A stretch of DNA of 64,000 nt from Cryptomeria japonica (Eukaryota > Streptophyta > Pinopsida > Cupressales > Cupressaceae). Below the pieces are notes generated by a model that made no database searches, was not told the origin of the DNA, and saw only the letters and a list, made by a program, of their open reading frames with translations. The translations under genes and the position numbers were made by a program. Shown piece after piece: positions 22,227 through 34,570 of this stretch; the first letter of the stretch is position 1, and each line of letters starts with the position of its first letter. Location: contig NC_081414.1 in assembly GCF_030272615.1 (NCBI RefSeq), positions 51,239,136 through 51,303,135 of the forward strand, read 5' to 3'.

Positions 22227-22309
22227 GTTCTTTGACCCAGAGGAGTATGGTGCAGGGCACCTAGCACTCCAAAAAATGAAAGCTTTGTTTTATTTTAAGT
22301 TTGTGTGTT

Positions 22310-23273
22310 AAATTTGTGATGTAATAATGGACCAACCATTGATGGCTTAGTAGATCCATGGTTGAGTTGTCCAAATTTTGGTTTGAGTCAATTGTGCTCA
22401 GGATTTTGTTAGCCTGAGAAGTGAGATGCTTAGGTAGTTCACAGGCAAAATACTCCAGATGAATCTATTCATGTATTAGGAGTCAATTGAGTTGTGTTTA
22501 GGTCTTCAAGGGTGTGTGATGACCTTCAAGAGTCTTAGAATGCATTAGAATACAAAAATTGCATCCTAGAGCAAAAAGTTGTTAAAAGTTGTTGAGCAAC
22601 ATTTTGCAATTTCTTGCAAAAGTTGCATTTTTGGTTATAGGCGTTAGGAAGTTGGTTGAACCGACTGAAAAAAGTGGATATAAGACAAATTTCACTTCAT
22701 TGTATAGGTTGGAGGATTGGAAATGCAAGAACAAGTTTTTGGTTTGTGAAGCAACCTTGTTTCCACCAATTGTTGACAGTTTTTGTCTTGTTTTCGTTGT
22801 TTGTACGGTCCAGTACGGACTAGATGGTGTAAAATCATTGCCATATTTGAATGTTCATTATATTTTCTTTCATTAAGGTTGATTTCAAGGTTTGATTGTT
22901 TTAGGTTGTAGAGATTTCTTCCATTCTTTGCAACTAGGAGCAAAACCCTTGCAAGTAGGGTTTAAGAGCAAGAAATGGCTCTAACCTAGGCATTCTTTGA
23001 TGGAACCTATTGAAATCACTAAGAATGCTAGGTTAGGGTCTGTACACAGCTTAGGAATAGGGTGTGTGGTGTTGCAGGTCTAGGAGGAGGAGAAACAATG
23101 AATCCCTAGGCTCACCGCTGGGAGTAGGTGAGTTAGGACAGCAAGAAAAGTGTGATTTGTGAGCACATGGAGATTAGTGCAGGTCCAAGTGGCACATGAA
23201 TGGAAAGCCCTCTGATTTCCCTTGAAGGTTCCCAAATTTTTTGGAGTAGGATATTTGACTAGTGAAGAGTTTT
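22310..23273 (+). repeat. Gypsy element G, 3' LTR (truncated)
   Basis: Matches 1144-2105. The match stops abruptly at gaagagtttta, where sequence homologous to the middle of element B's LTR begins. About 600 bp of the LTR end is missing. The left edge is approximate; the purine tract ccaaaaaatgaaag near 22270 may be the polypurine tract. Confidence 0.8.
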
Positions 23274-23787
23274 AACCGGATGATTCCTAATAGGATCAGT
23301 TCTTAACAAGACTTTTGTAAAGCTTTAACAGGCTTGGCTCCTAATAGGGCGAACTTCAGAAGAGTTCAGATATTATCTTGTGAGTCTCATCTCGTCCTGA
23401 TTTTTTCCTATTTGGGTTTCCACATCAAAAATACTTGTGTCATGTGGTGAATGTTTTTGTGGTTATGATCTTATGGATGATCTGATTAACTACTTAACTA
23501 TTTATGATAAGGCATGATAACCGGAAGTATTGAGAAATGAAGTATGTTGACATATGATAAAGCATTTGGATGTTTACAAGTCGAATGATGTTTAATGTTA
23601 AGTTTTTGTAATGGTCAACTATTTTTTCTTATGAGTTTTCATCTTGACAATAGTATTTAATTGATAAGTTTACTTTGTGTGATTGAGATTGAGATTTAGA
23701 AAGTTTGTATCAGTTTTTCTATTTATTGATTCACCCCCCCCCCCTCTCAATAATCTACTGGATAATTATTCTTTAATCATACCATCA
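23274..23787 (+). repeat. Element B 5' LTR, right part only
   Basis: Corresponds to about 29905-30230 of the 3' LTR and then continues to its own end (run of C at about 23736, then ccatca). The first 880 bp or so are missing. It joins G's 3' LTR over a short overlap tttaac, consistent with a deletion by end joining. Confidence 0.8.
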
Positions 23788-23789
23788 AT

Positions 23790-23801
23790 TGGTATCAGAG
23801 C
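23790..23801 (+). promoter_or_regulatory. Primer-binding site of element B
   Basis: tggtatcagagc, complementary to initiator tRNA-Met. Confidence 0.85.
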
Positions 23802-23857
23802 ATCTCAGTTCCTCTAAGGTTTAAGCCTAATAGCTTGAGGTAAAGATCTGCTAGATA

Positions 23858-24775
23858 ATGATGAAGAAGGAAGGTATGAAGTTTAACAAAGAAAACTATA
23901 GGATATGGAGCGACAAAATGAAAATCTACATCAAAGTCTAGGAAGTCAGTATTGGGATCATGTAGATACTAAGTATATTGCACTCACTAGGATTTTGACT
24001 GATGATCAGAAGAAAGAACAACAAGAAAATCATCAAGAATTAGAAGCTATTATCAATTCCCTATCTGATGTTGAATATGTAGATGTTCATGGTCTTGAAA
24101 CTGCATATGAGGTATGGAATAAACTTGAAGAGATTTATAGCTGTGATGAACATGTTAAGATTGCTAAAGAGTAAAATCTAAGAGAAAATTTTGATGACAT
24201 GAGAATGGCTGAAGGTGATAACATCCAGCAGTATGGTCTAAGGATAAAAGAGATAGTCGGTGAAATTAAGAGTGCAGGAGGGAAAGTGGAAGATGCCACA
24301 GTGATCGGTAAGGTACTGAGAACCCTGCTACTGGTTTATGCTATTCGAGTTGTTGCTATTCAAGAGCTTAAGTCCATTGACAAAACTAAGGTAACTCTTG
24401 ACTCTATCATTGGCAAGCTTGCTACTTTTGAATTAAATGGTTATGATGGTAGTGTGCAGAAATCTGAGTTTAAATTTAGAGATTTTGTTTCTAACCCATC
24501 TCTAAGAAAATGTAGAGATACTAGTCACAGTTATGAATCTAGATCCAGTAGAGAAGCTGATGATGAAGATAGTTTAGTGGAACTTGAAGCATTAATTGTA
24601 AAGCGGTTGCCTAGAGGCACTGGTAAATATAGAGGTAAATTACCTTTGAAATGTTTTGCAATCAACAAGATTGGCCACATAGCTACTAACTGTCCTAATC
24701 ATGAAAATGAAGAGATAAATTCAAGAAGTATAAGGGTAAAGGAAAGAGAGATTGTCTTATTGTTGTTGATAGTGG
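23858..24775 (+). pseudogene. Copia gag, element B
   Basis: Begins MMKKEGMKFNKENYRIW, typical of Copia gag openings, from ATG 23858. A frameshift near 23940 leads into WDHVDTKY and the capsid-like region (YEVWNKLEEIY, then NIQQYGLRIKEIV). One CCHC knuckle near 24652 has lost its second Cys (CFAINKIGHIATNC). TAG or TAA stops interrupt it (TAA 24172), and a second frameshift near 24715 leads to the protease frame. In known Copia elements this region makes the capsid and binds RNA. Confidence 0.82.
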
Positions 24776-27700
24776 TATCACTGATGAAGAATCTAATGGT
24801 GATGCTAGTGAAGATATTGTGTTTGTAGCTATTAAGGAAGATATGTCTAACCAGAAGACATTAGTATCTAGGATGGATAACTCTGATGATTGGATCGTTG
24901 ATGGTGGTTGTTCACATCATATGACTTGTGATCGGAGAAAATTTCTTTCTCTGAAGGAATTTGATGGTGGTGTTGTTATATTTGGCAATGACTTACCCTG
25001 CACGGTTAAAGGTAAGGGAATTATTTCTCTTAATGGGAAGAGTAGTGCAGATGATGTCTACTGGGTTGAAGGTCTAAAGCAAAATCTTTTTAGTGTGGCA
25101 CAACTCAATGACAAAGGATACCAATTGGAGTTTAAAAATGGTATGTGCAAAATCTTTGACAAAAAAGGTGAATTGATTGCAACCGGGAAGCAAACTAAAG
25201 GTAACCTGTTTCACCTTAATCCTAAAGTTAACAACTATTTAATTGCAAAAATAGATGATAGCTGGCTTTGGCATAGGAGATTTTGTCATATAAACTTTGA
25301 TAACATTATTAAAGTGAGTAAGTCCAAAACAGTGAGAGGTTTGCCTCAGTTAGACAAACTAGTTAATGCTCTTTGCAAAGAATGTCAGTTAGGGAAGATG
25401 ACTTCTTCAACTTTCAAGAGCAAATCTTTTTTAGTAGAACATTTGTTAGATTTGTTTCATACAGATCTTTGTGGACCAATAAGAACAAAAAGTATTCAAG
25501 GTGACATATATTTTATGATCTTCACTAGTGATTGCTCAAGGATGATGTGGGTCACATTCTTGAAGGATAAGACTGAAGCTTTTGGTAAGTTCAAGGCATT
25601 CAGGGCCTTAGCTGAGAAAGAGAGCGGCAAGAAGATAAAGTGTCTAAGGATAGATCAAGGTGGTGAATTTACTTCTGAGGAATTCACTAGGTACTATGAA
25701 TAGAATGGTATCAAACAACAGCTTTCTGCACCAAGGACACCATAGCAGAATGGTACGCAGAGAAGAACAAACGGACAGTTGTTGAAGCTTCTAGGAAAAT
25801 GTTGATACAAGGAGGTGTAGTGAAAACCTTTTGGAGAGAAGCTGTCTACACTATGAACCAAGTTCTATTGAAGAGAAGTAAGGACAAGACTCCTAATGAA
25901 TATTGGTATGGAAGATCACCTGATGTTAGCTATTTTAAGATATTTGGAAGCAAATTTTTTATTAAGAGAGGTGATACATTAGCAAATTTGAGGCTAAGAT
26001 TAATGAAGGTATATTTCTTGGCTATTCCACCAAGAGTAAGGCCTACAAGTGTTTTAACAACTGGACACAAAGAATTGTTGAGATTGCTGATGTTCGAGTG
26101 GATGAATTTCGCAAAGTATCAGAAGGAACCAGTTCAGAGAAAAAGGATGAAGATCCTTGTATTTTTTTTTTCGAACCAGAAACTATGAAATCTGAAACTA
26201 GCAAAGCAAATTTTGATGCACTTATTCAACTGGAATAGATAAATTTAGAAGAAGCTGATGATAACAAAGAAGTTGAACCTGAAGATAATGATCATGTTAT
26301 TCCTAGATATGTGAGACTGAATCACAATCCTGAACAGATTATTGGGGATAAGGATGTTGGAATACTAACCAGAAGAAGAATCAAAGAGAATTCTTGCATG
26401 ATCTCCATTATTGAACCAAGAACTGCTAAGGAGGTATTTGGTGATGATCATTGGGTTAAAGCTATGGAGGAGGAATTGGATCAAATTGAGAAGAACAACA
26501 CTTGGACTCTAGTACCTGACCGTTAAATAAGAATGTTATAGGTACTAAATGGGTATACAGGAACAAGTTGAATGAAGATGGTGTTGTATCTCGAAACAAG
26601 GCAAGGTTGGTTTGCAAAGGTTATGCACAAGAAGAAGGAGAAGACTATGCTGAAACTTTTACACTAGTAGCAAGACTAGAAGGTGTCAAAACTTTACTTG
26701 CATTTGTAGCCCATAAGAAATTCAAGGTATACCAGATGGATGTTAAGTCTGCATTTTTGAATGGGATATTGGAAGAAGAAGTATACATAGAGCAGCCAGA
26801 TGGTTATACTTTGACTGATGTGAAAGACATGGTATGTAGATTGCATAAAGATTTATACAGATTGAAGTAGGCACTGAGAGAATGGTATGAAAGTCTTCAT
26901 ACACATCTGATGAAGATAGGCTTTCTGAGAACCAATGATGATAGTAACATATATCTCAAGTCTAAAGGAGATGAAATACTGGTCAGTGAAGTATTTGTTT
27001 ATGATATCATATCTGGAGGTAATGATGTCATGAGCAATAGTTTTGCAGATGAAATAAAAAATAAGTTTGAAATGTCTTTAGTAGGGGAAATAAAAAATTT
27101 CATAGGCTTGTAGATATAGCAAATGAAGAATGGTATTTTCATTATATTGTCTAAGTATGTGAAAGAGGTTTTGAAGACATTTGGAATGAGTGACTGTAAA
27201 CTAGTTGGGACATCAATGGTTACAGGTTGCAGGTTGTCTAAGGAAGATGAATCTAAGTTTGTTGATGAGAAGGAATACAGGTCAATGATTGGAAAATTGC
27301 ACTATGTTGTTCACAGCAGACCAGACATAGCTCATGCAGTTGGAATTATTGCTAGATTCCAAAAGAATCATAAGGAAACACATCTGATAGCAACCAAGAG
27401 AATTTTTAGATACCTGAAAGGTACTATTGACTATGGATTATGGTATCCATATGGAGGAAACTTTGATTCGAAGGTGTACATAGATGTTGATTGGGTAGGA
27501 AATGTTGATGAATGGAAAAGCACAACTGGTGGAGCATTTTTTCTTGGAGGAAGGCTTGTTTCATGGTGTACTAAAAAGCAGAGTTGTACTTCACAATCTA
27601 CTGTTGAAGCTGAGTATGTTGCAGCTTATATGAATTGCATACAGGCTATTTGGATGAGGCACATTTTGGAAGGTTTTAAGATGAAGATTTCAGAACCTAT

Positions 27701-27944
27701 AAAGATTTTATGTGTTAATACAAGTGCCATAAATATTTCCAAGAATCCTATTTTTCTCGCACGAACCAGGCACATTGAGTTGAAGTATCATTTCTTGAGG
27801 GAAAAAGTGCAAAGCAAAGATGTTATCTTAGAGCATGTTTCTACCAAGGTGCTTGCATATATTTTTACCGAACCTCTGCCTAAGACTACATTTGAGTATC
27901 TTAGAAGTCAACTAGGGGTTGTACCCCTTCATGAGGTTAGTTGA
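24776..27944 (+). pseudogene. Copia pol (protease, integrase, RT, RNase H), element B
   Basis: Protease WIVDGGCSHHM near 24890 (DSG expected), gag-pre-integrase WLWHRRFCHI, integrase FHTDLCGPIRTKS and RIDQGGEFTSEE with TAG 25701 just after. Frameshifts at about 25745-25800 and about 26190 break the integrase C-part. RT has [23 protein letters not shown], and at the active site FVYD (26994-27005), where the first catalytic Asp of YVDD is Tyr. RNase H has VDWVGN, STVEAEYVAA and YIFTEPLP and ends LGVVPLHEVS. Further TAG stops lie at 26868, 27111 and 27117. Clearly inactive. Confidence 0.9.
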
Positions 27945-28280
27945 GCATGATGTTGATTACATCAGTCCCTGAACCACTTGCAAAATTTTACAAGGATTGG
28001 TGTAGAAGTGGATGTATTCCACAGGGGGAGCATCAAGTTGCAGTAAGTTGTTGATGCACAATGAAACTTTGACATTACATGTTTTACTTTCAATTTGGCA
28101 TTATTGTCAAAGGGGGAGAAGAATTGTGTAATTATGGGAAGGAAAACTAGTGACAAGCTGAAGACATGGAGCACATGGTGAATACTTGGTAATGTAAACC
28201 AAGATTCCTATTCACAATCACAACAGCAATCAATGGTGTTGATATTTGTATTTCCATCAATGCCAAAGGGGGATATTGTT
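27945..28280 (+). other. Element B 3' untranslated region and polypurine tract
   Basis: Non-coding. It includes ttggcattattgtcaaag followed by ggggagaag near 28110, the same phrase found behind N's pol. The polypurine tract aaaggggg lies at 28266-28272, followed by the first copy of the direct repeat ggatattgtt (28271-28280). Confidence 0.65.
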
Positions 28281-29010
28281 TTGATTATGTAAAAGCATGT
28301 ATTTGAAAGGTACCCAAACCTTTTACAAGCCAGGAAAACAGAACTGCTAAAAAAAGTGCTTGATCACTTCAAAAAGACAAAATGAACCCACTGGAAGGGA
28401 ACAACTTAACACATCATTACATTAAAAACTAGGAACAGATAGCAAAAGGAAAGCACAAAGACAGCAAAGAGACAAAACCAAGGACAGCAACTGAAACTAA
28501 ATACTATTCAGAATTTCCTCAGCGTGAACAACCATTTGTTTCATGTTGTTCGCTGAGGTCTTCATATCCTCCAACTCATGACCTTCGATGTCATCCTTAT
28601 TCTTTGTGTTAGCTCTGGTCCTCCTTTCATGACCCTTCTTGTTCACCTACTCTTTATCACCATCCTTCTATGCATTATTCTCGAACCTATTGATCAAGAT
28701 GTTCATGTTGTCCACCGAAGATTTGAGGATTTGGAAATTTTGATCAGCAATCTACTTGACGTTGTGCTCCAGCCTGTCAATTCTACTTGCAAAATCTTTC
28801 ATTTTGTTTTCCATTTCCTTTCTATCTCCCATCTCATTGACCTTTTTTTCTATTGCTAAGACTTTTCCAACCATACATTCAATAGCTTCTGCATTATGCA
28901 GAACAACCACTAAATCTTTAACATGCTCCACCAAGGGCTTGTCACGTACTGTAATTCTTGCCATAGCCTGTGTATCAGTTTTCAAACTGTTAATATCCTT
29001 CACCATAGTA
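28281..29010 (-). mobile_element. 730-bp insert with 10-bp target duplication, unknown class
   Basis: It is flanked by perfect direct repeats ggatattgtt (28271-28280 and 29011-29020). Deleting it and one repeat restores a normal polypurine tract/LTR junction. No terminal inverted repeats are evident and no poly(A) is obvious at either end. The minus strand looks like the 3' part of a transcript: an ORF followed by about 300 bp of T-rich trailer. A 10-bp duplication fits Mutator-like elements or LINE-driven retrocopies; I cannot decide which. Confidence 0.65.
28480..29006 (-). pseudogene. Coiled-coil protein fragment inside the insert
   Basis: On the minus strand a helical, heptad-like frame opens near 29006 and runs 84 codons to a stop (ends IDRLEHNVK). 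It then continues readable through three TAG codons to about 28500 (segments NFQILKSSVDNMNILINRF and ELEDMKTSANNMKQMV), about 175 codons in all. No catalytic motif is seen. It may be part of a host gene or of another retroelement gag; I do not recognise it. It lies antisense to element B. Confidence 0.5.
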
Positions 29011-29016
29011 GGATAT

Positions 29017-30262
29017 TGTTAGTATTTGCATGAAGATTGTATTAATTATATGTTATGTTGTCATTGATGTCAATTGAATCGGTAATGATATTGTTGATAT
29101 TGTTGTAATATTGTTACTATAACTGGTAGGAATAATTTGTGAGGAGAACCGGTAACCGGTGTAATGGTGTAGACCTTATTCATTGTTGTAACCAGTAAAC
29201 CCTACCAGTTGTTTTTGTTAAACCCTAACTGATTAAGGTTGTTGAATTGGTTATGTTGGTTTATGATCTGATGTTGAGCGGTAATGATGGTGACACGTAT
29301 GGTCATTGTATGAAGACAAGTTCAAAATTTTTTGGCACATTGTTTGTTTAGGGAATCAGCAAATGTATTTGCATCTAATGCAAAGCATGTGATGAGTTAC
29401 TGAGCTCGATGAAGTGGTAATCAAGGAGCGGTTGAGGTTTTCTTGATTGATGTGTAGATATTGCTATGTAATCCAACGGTCATACTTGAACCAACTCTTT
29501 TGTAATCTCTATGAGAGAATTAGGTTTTTATTGTGTTATTGACCTAATTGATTTGTTTATAAGGTCTATGAAGTTGTCTAGTTGAAGGTGTTGGCAGAGA
29601 TCAGTTGAGTGTGTGGTTGCTGAACTGGATGATGAGTCTGCAGTTTGAGTAAAGGCAGATATGAGCTTAAAAGGATTTGATCAAGCAAGTGTACTACTAT
29701 TCAAACAGATCAGCAAACTCCTATTGTTTTCTAACAATTACAGCAGAATTGAAACCCCCTAACCGAGTAAGCTCTAACAATCTTGGTGCTATTCAAATCC
29801 TCTAACAAGGTAGTCCATTAGCTTGGATTTTCAAATCCTCTACTGAGGTTACTCCTTATAGGGTATTGCTTCTAACAAGGCATTTGTAGTCAATCCCTTA
29901 ACTGGGTGATTCCTAACAGGATCAGTTCTTAACAACACTTTTGTAAAGTTTTAACAGGCTTGGCTCCTAACAAGGTGAACTTCAGAAGAGTTCAGATATT
30001 ATCTTGTGAGTCTCATCTCACTATGGTTTTTACCTATTTGGGTTTCCACGTCAAAAATACTTGTGTCATGTGGTGAATTCTTTTGTGGTTATGATCTTAT
30101 GGATGATTTGATTAACTACTTAACTATTTCTGATAAGGTATGATAACTGGAAGTATTGAGAAATGAAGTATGTTGACATATGATAAAGCATTTAGATGTT
30201 TACAAGTCTAATGATGTTTACTATTAAGTATTGAGAAATGAAGTATGTTGACATATGATGAA
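29017..30262 (+). repeat. Element B 3' LTR, right end truncated
   Basis: Starts tgttagtatttgcatg. The shared U5 motif is at 30025-30050. Near 30130-30262 a block reading attgagaaatgaagtatg is present twice in tandem, and after the second copy the LTR homology ends. Unrelated sequence follows. Confidence 0.8.
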
Positions 30263-31098
30263 GCTGGAATAGCATACCAACAGGGTTCTGATCATTAAAA
30301 CTATCTCGATGACAAACAAATAGAACAATATCAAGATAAGTATCTCGATTGTGAATTCATGACTGAAGAAATCAATATCAGAGAAACCTGTGGCGATAAA
30401 AGGACAACGGAAAAGGAATCTTTATCGGTATAACTAATGAGATTGGGATATTAAATAACTTATGATCTGATGGCATAACTTACTCTGAAATAGGCTTGAT
30501 GGTGGACATCAGAACAATCACTCTGATGGCACATGCTTTTGGTTGGAATACCTCTATCGAGATAATTCACATTGAATTCAAGAGCAAATCTTCATTGGGA
30601 TGATTTGAGAAGTCGGAAGGATAGTTTTTTGATATGTCGATAATGAATAGGACACCATTAGGCATCATCCAAGATGTGTTTGGTATAGGTAACCCAAAGA
30701 TCAAAATAGAACTAATGGTTACCTATTGGTACAACCTATTCTAAAATGATGCAAAAAGGAAACAGTTATAGAAAGTGTCATATTTATCCGCAGCGGCTAA
30801 AATTGTCAGAAGGGCGCCAAATTTAGAAACATCAATGGAATGAGTTAAGTCGATGTCATGCATCATTGGAGTAATTCAAATTTTGAAAAGATTGTCCCAT
30901 TGATTTACAAACTAGAACATTTATTGTTGCACGAATTATATTCTCTGAGAAAAACAATCCATGAAATTTTCGCACTAGGATTGCAGACACAGAGAAACGA
31001 CATTGGAGTGGGCAAAAATGGATAGTAAAAGCAACAAGTAAGTATCCTGAGCGATTCCCCTGTTATTTCCTCAATAAATTCATTGAATTGACTGTGAA
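30263..31098 (+). other. Unassigned stretch before the orphan ORF
   Basis: No ORF of note, no repeat partner in the window and no LTR ends seen. It could be the leader of whatever element carries the ORF at 31099. Confidence 0.3.
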
Positions 31099-32618
31099 AT
31101 GGAGAATTCTAGCGGTTCTAGGAAGAGGCAAAAAGGAGAAACAAGCAAGGGAAAAGGGAAAAAATAGAAAATAGAGGAGACTAGTGTAGAAACCCAGGTG
31201 GAAGAGAGAAAATTAAATTAGGATCTACTAGACCAATTGCCTGGTTCCATCCCTAAACCCAAGAGGTCTACAAAATGGAAGTTGGAAGACAAATATGGTG
31301 ATGTAGGAGATATATACACAACCATCTGAGGCTATCAATTATTCATGTTCCACTTCCATAGGCGTGAAGAGCCTGAGCCAATTTACAACCCATGGAAATT
31401 GAACTTGGGAAAACTAGTTGTCCCAAATGTTTATGTTAATGTGGATCTCCTGAATTCATGTCCTTTTTGTATAAAGTAAAGGGAAAATCAATTAGAGAAA
31501 GTGTTGGAGAGGTGGATACCTCTAATGAGAAACAATTGTCAGTTGCTCTGGATAATGAAATAGAACGAGAAATGGGCCAAATGACTCTTGAAAGATGAAG
31601 AAAACTACTTGAAGAAGAAGGTGTCCTAATCTCTCCTAGGTGTGGTATGAATTCAACATTAGTGTTTGATAGTTTTCTTCATAATATTGATGCAAAACAG
31701 AAGTTATCTCTAGAAGGTGTCACCCAGGTATACATGGGATCATTGTACATCCCTAATAAGAAGTCTATGTTAATATGGTCACTGTATCCTCCAAACAAGA
31801 AACCCATAGCGATTGATACACAAAAGGCCTTCGGACATATCATGACCTTGAATGTTGGTGAAGCAAACCCCATAGTTACAGCTGATTTGGGAGTGAATAT
31901 TGCTAAATTGAACAATGCTCAGATTCAATTATTGTTGAAAGAGATCAAGTCTTGTAAACTTGAAAATATCAGGTTGAATAAAGAAATTGATCATCTGAAG
32001 GAAATGTTGAAACAACAGGAACCATAGAGACTATTAATACAAGGTGAGAGCTCACAGCCTCAAACTAAGGCTGGTAAACTGAGAGAAACCAAAAGTGAAA
32101 CCATGTCAGTGATTATTCAAAAAAGGTTTATTATTTTGATAACATGGATGGACAAGTACTAGGATATATACATTAAGAATCAAACTATTATTGAGGAACA
32201 TGAAAGATTGGATGAATGATTGCATGAGAGATTCAAAGAGATCCAGGGCAGAGATGAAGCAGATCCTAAGGTCATGCAGAATTGTGAGGGACTGATGAAA
32301 GTACATAAAGGGTATTTGGAGACATTGAGATCTGAGGGAGCTGATTTCCTTAGTGATGGATCAAACGGCATCCCACCCTTTCTTGATGAAGATGGAGATC
32401 AAAAAGAGAAGGTGGATTGGATACGGGAATGTCAACAAGTGGTCAAGGATGCACTGAAGGCTGTCGAGAATGAAGATGTTGATGGGGTGGCAGAACACAT
32501 CGAAAGCATGGTACTAATGGAAATAGAAACTCGAGATATCATGCATGATTGTGACACTCGATATAATGAGAAATACTTGGCACATTTGACTAGTGTGCAT
32601 TTATGTTTAACTAGGTGA
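31099..32618 (+). pseudogene. Orphan degenerate ORF of about 505 codons, unknown
   Basis: I do not recognise a family. ATG 31099 gives a basic N-terminus (MENSSGSRKRQKGETSKGKG). A globular region follows, with LFMFHFHRREEPEPIYNPW near 31340 and VVPNVYVNVDLLNSCPF near 31420. A frameshift at about 31478 leads to a 126-codon open stretch (31647-32027: VYMGSLYIPNKKSMLIWSLY, then a coiled coil LLKEIKSCKLENIRLNKEID). After TAG 32025, TAG 32158 and TGA 32217 comes an acidic helical end (WIRECQQVVKDALKAVENED). Reading continues meaningfully across the stops, so this was one protein. The N-terminal basic tail, globular core and coiled coil recall ORF2 of A and C only in general style; I see no clear alignment. 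Confidence 0.5.
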
Positions 32619-34395
32619 TTAGTTTCCTTTAAGTATTTAGTTTATTTCCAAAAGACTTATTTCAAAGGGTGTAACCCTTTGATATGTTATAAGGTACTCA
32701 ATGTAATCATTTGAAGAGCATTCAGAAGTTTAGCAAGTTTTAAAAAGGTTTAAGTTTCAAAAAGTTTGATGTTTCATTGAACAAGATTTCATTTCAAAGT
32801 AATACAAAGAAATCAGTTTCCTTATTTGCAAATTGTGTTGTGGAATCTTTCATTTTCGAATCAGTTCTTTGTTATAATTATTTGTGTTTAGTAATTGCTA
32901 CTATAAGTCACTATGTAAACAAATTGTGTGTTGTTACATAATTGGAATATCAAGATGCATCTGAGAATCCTTTTGCCTGTTGTCTCTTGTTTAATTGGTC
33001 TTTCATAAGGAAAGTTAAAATCAATTAAACTAATTGTGAAGAACATCGTGCAGTTATATAGCATTGGAGATTGGGTAGTTGACAGATCCATCCAAGAGAG
33101 GATTTAAAAATTGGCTTTCAGAGTTATACATAAGGTTTGCAAGTGAATGACTCTATTGCCCGAAAGAAATAGGGCACTGGTTAAGTTACACATAAAATTG
33201 AATTCAAGATCAATCGAATTATTTTTCAATTTTTCTTATGTTAGTAGGAGATATAAGTAGGATTCAGAGTAGAAATAGTTAAAGGAGGTACAGTAATAAT
33301 TGGATTAAAGTAGAAGAATTAATCAGTTAAAATAAGATAACCAAGAAATAGGAAAAATCAAATAATCAAAATATTAAAATAATTTATCCCAAAGGTATAT
33401 GCCACTTTGAGATAAAACTAGAAGTATAAGAGACAGCGTGAAATCTTCTATAAAAGGCACCAAGCAAGAAAATAAATTGGTGAATAGGTACACCCACCTA
33501 GGTTCTGCAGAGCCTAAAGTGAGGGAGTTTGCAAATTTGGAAGGTTCACTCTATTAGTTGGCCAAATCAATTGGAAGATTTGATCATTGACCAAGGCATA
33601 CTCATAAAATTTTCCAATCTACTTATTTGAGAACCAACAGAGGGAAAGGCTAAGAATGGATGAAACACTAATGATATACCTTTAATAAAGTTTTGTTTAT
33701 CTTCACCAAGGAATTAGGGTTTCATGTAAGTTGTCTTCATAGAACATATAACATGAATGTCATCTTGAATGATTGAATCTTGACTTCACTTCTGCTCCAA
33801 TAATTGATAGAAGAATAATTGCTTTCTCACTTAAATCTGCTATAGTGTAATTGAGATGTTGAATTCATTAGGTTTTAAATGAGAGGGGTAGACCACCTTT
33901 ATACTTCCTTGTCAAAAATCTAATTTAATTTTTTACCTAAGCTGACACATGATCTAATTTCATACTCTTAGAATATGACCATTGAGAGGGGCTAGTTTGG
34001 GGCCCAATTAAGGAGCCCAGGGCATGGATGCCCTAGTCTTGCACCCTAGTCCTGCAAGTCAAGATTCTAGACAAGGGAGTCAAACTAGAAAATAGGTGAA
34101 AATGTGACATGAATGAGGGGTGTGAGTAGAATCAATGCTTCAATCAGGCCTTGGAGAACGGAACACCAAAGTGAGGCCTATGTGAGGATAAATTGTAGGC
34201 GAGTACAATTTATGACGGTATAGTATAATGAAATGAAGATCAGTTGAATGTAGAGTTTATTTGCATGAACAAGGATAGGTGAGGGGCATAAGGAGGTTAT
34301 TCATAAGTACATAGGTGCTACTATGTTGGAGGAAAGGAGAAGAATGGAAGTGAATATATTTTTATCACATTTCTTTGTTGATAATGCATACTTGG
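32619..34395. other. Unassigned AT-rich stretch
   Basis: No coding region, tandem repeat or LTR pair is visible. The short minus ORF at 32888-33091 has no recognisable content. Probably old decayed repeats. Confidence 0.3.
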
Positions 34396-34570
34396 CCTCT
34401 CTTCTTGGTGGATTTTTTCCCTGCAAGGGTTTCTCCATGTAAATAATATGTTATGTGGTGTTCTTATGTTGTTGATTTCTACCTCATTACTTCTATCTTA
34501 CGGTGATGTTATTATTTATTATTTTTTGTTATAATTTTACATAAGATAGGGTTATCAAGCATGGTATGTA
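34396..34570 (+). repeat. LTR fragment with Copia U5-like motif
   Basis: The stretch gattttttccctgcaagggt with tttctccatgtaaat (34410-34445) matches the U5 motif shared by elements A, N, B and C, and is followed by atgttatgtggtgttctt as in B. No run of C or primer site follows, so only a fragment remains. It could be part of a solo LTR. Confidence 0.4.

Larger units (their letters stand above)
23274..30262 (+). mobile_element. Copia element B, both LTRs truncated
   Basis: The internal region 23788-29016 carries gag and pol in the usual Copia order. The 5' LTR survives only as its last 514 bp. The 3' LTR starts complete at 29017 but loses its end near 30262. The polypurine tract and 3' LTR are separated by the 730-bp insert at 28281-29010. 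No target duplication can be found for B because both outer edges are deleted. Confidence 0.85.

Noticed and set aside
28578-29022. Plus-strand ORFs over the B insert
   Set aside because: The minus strand shows heptad pattern and continuity across stops; the plus frames are its shadows.
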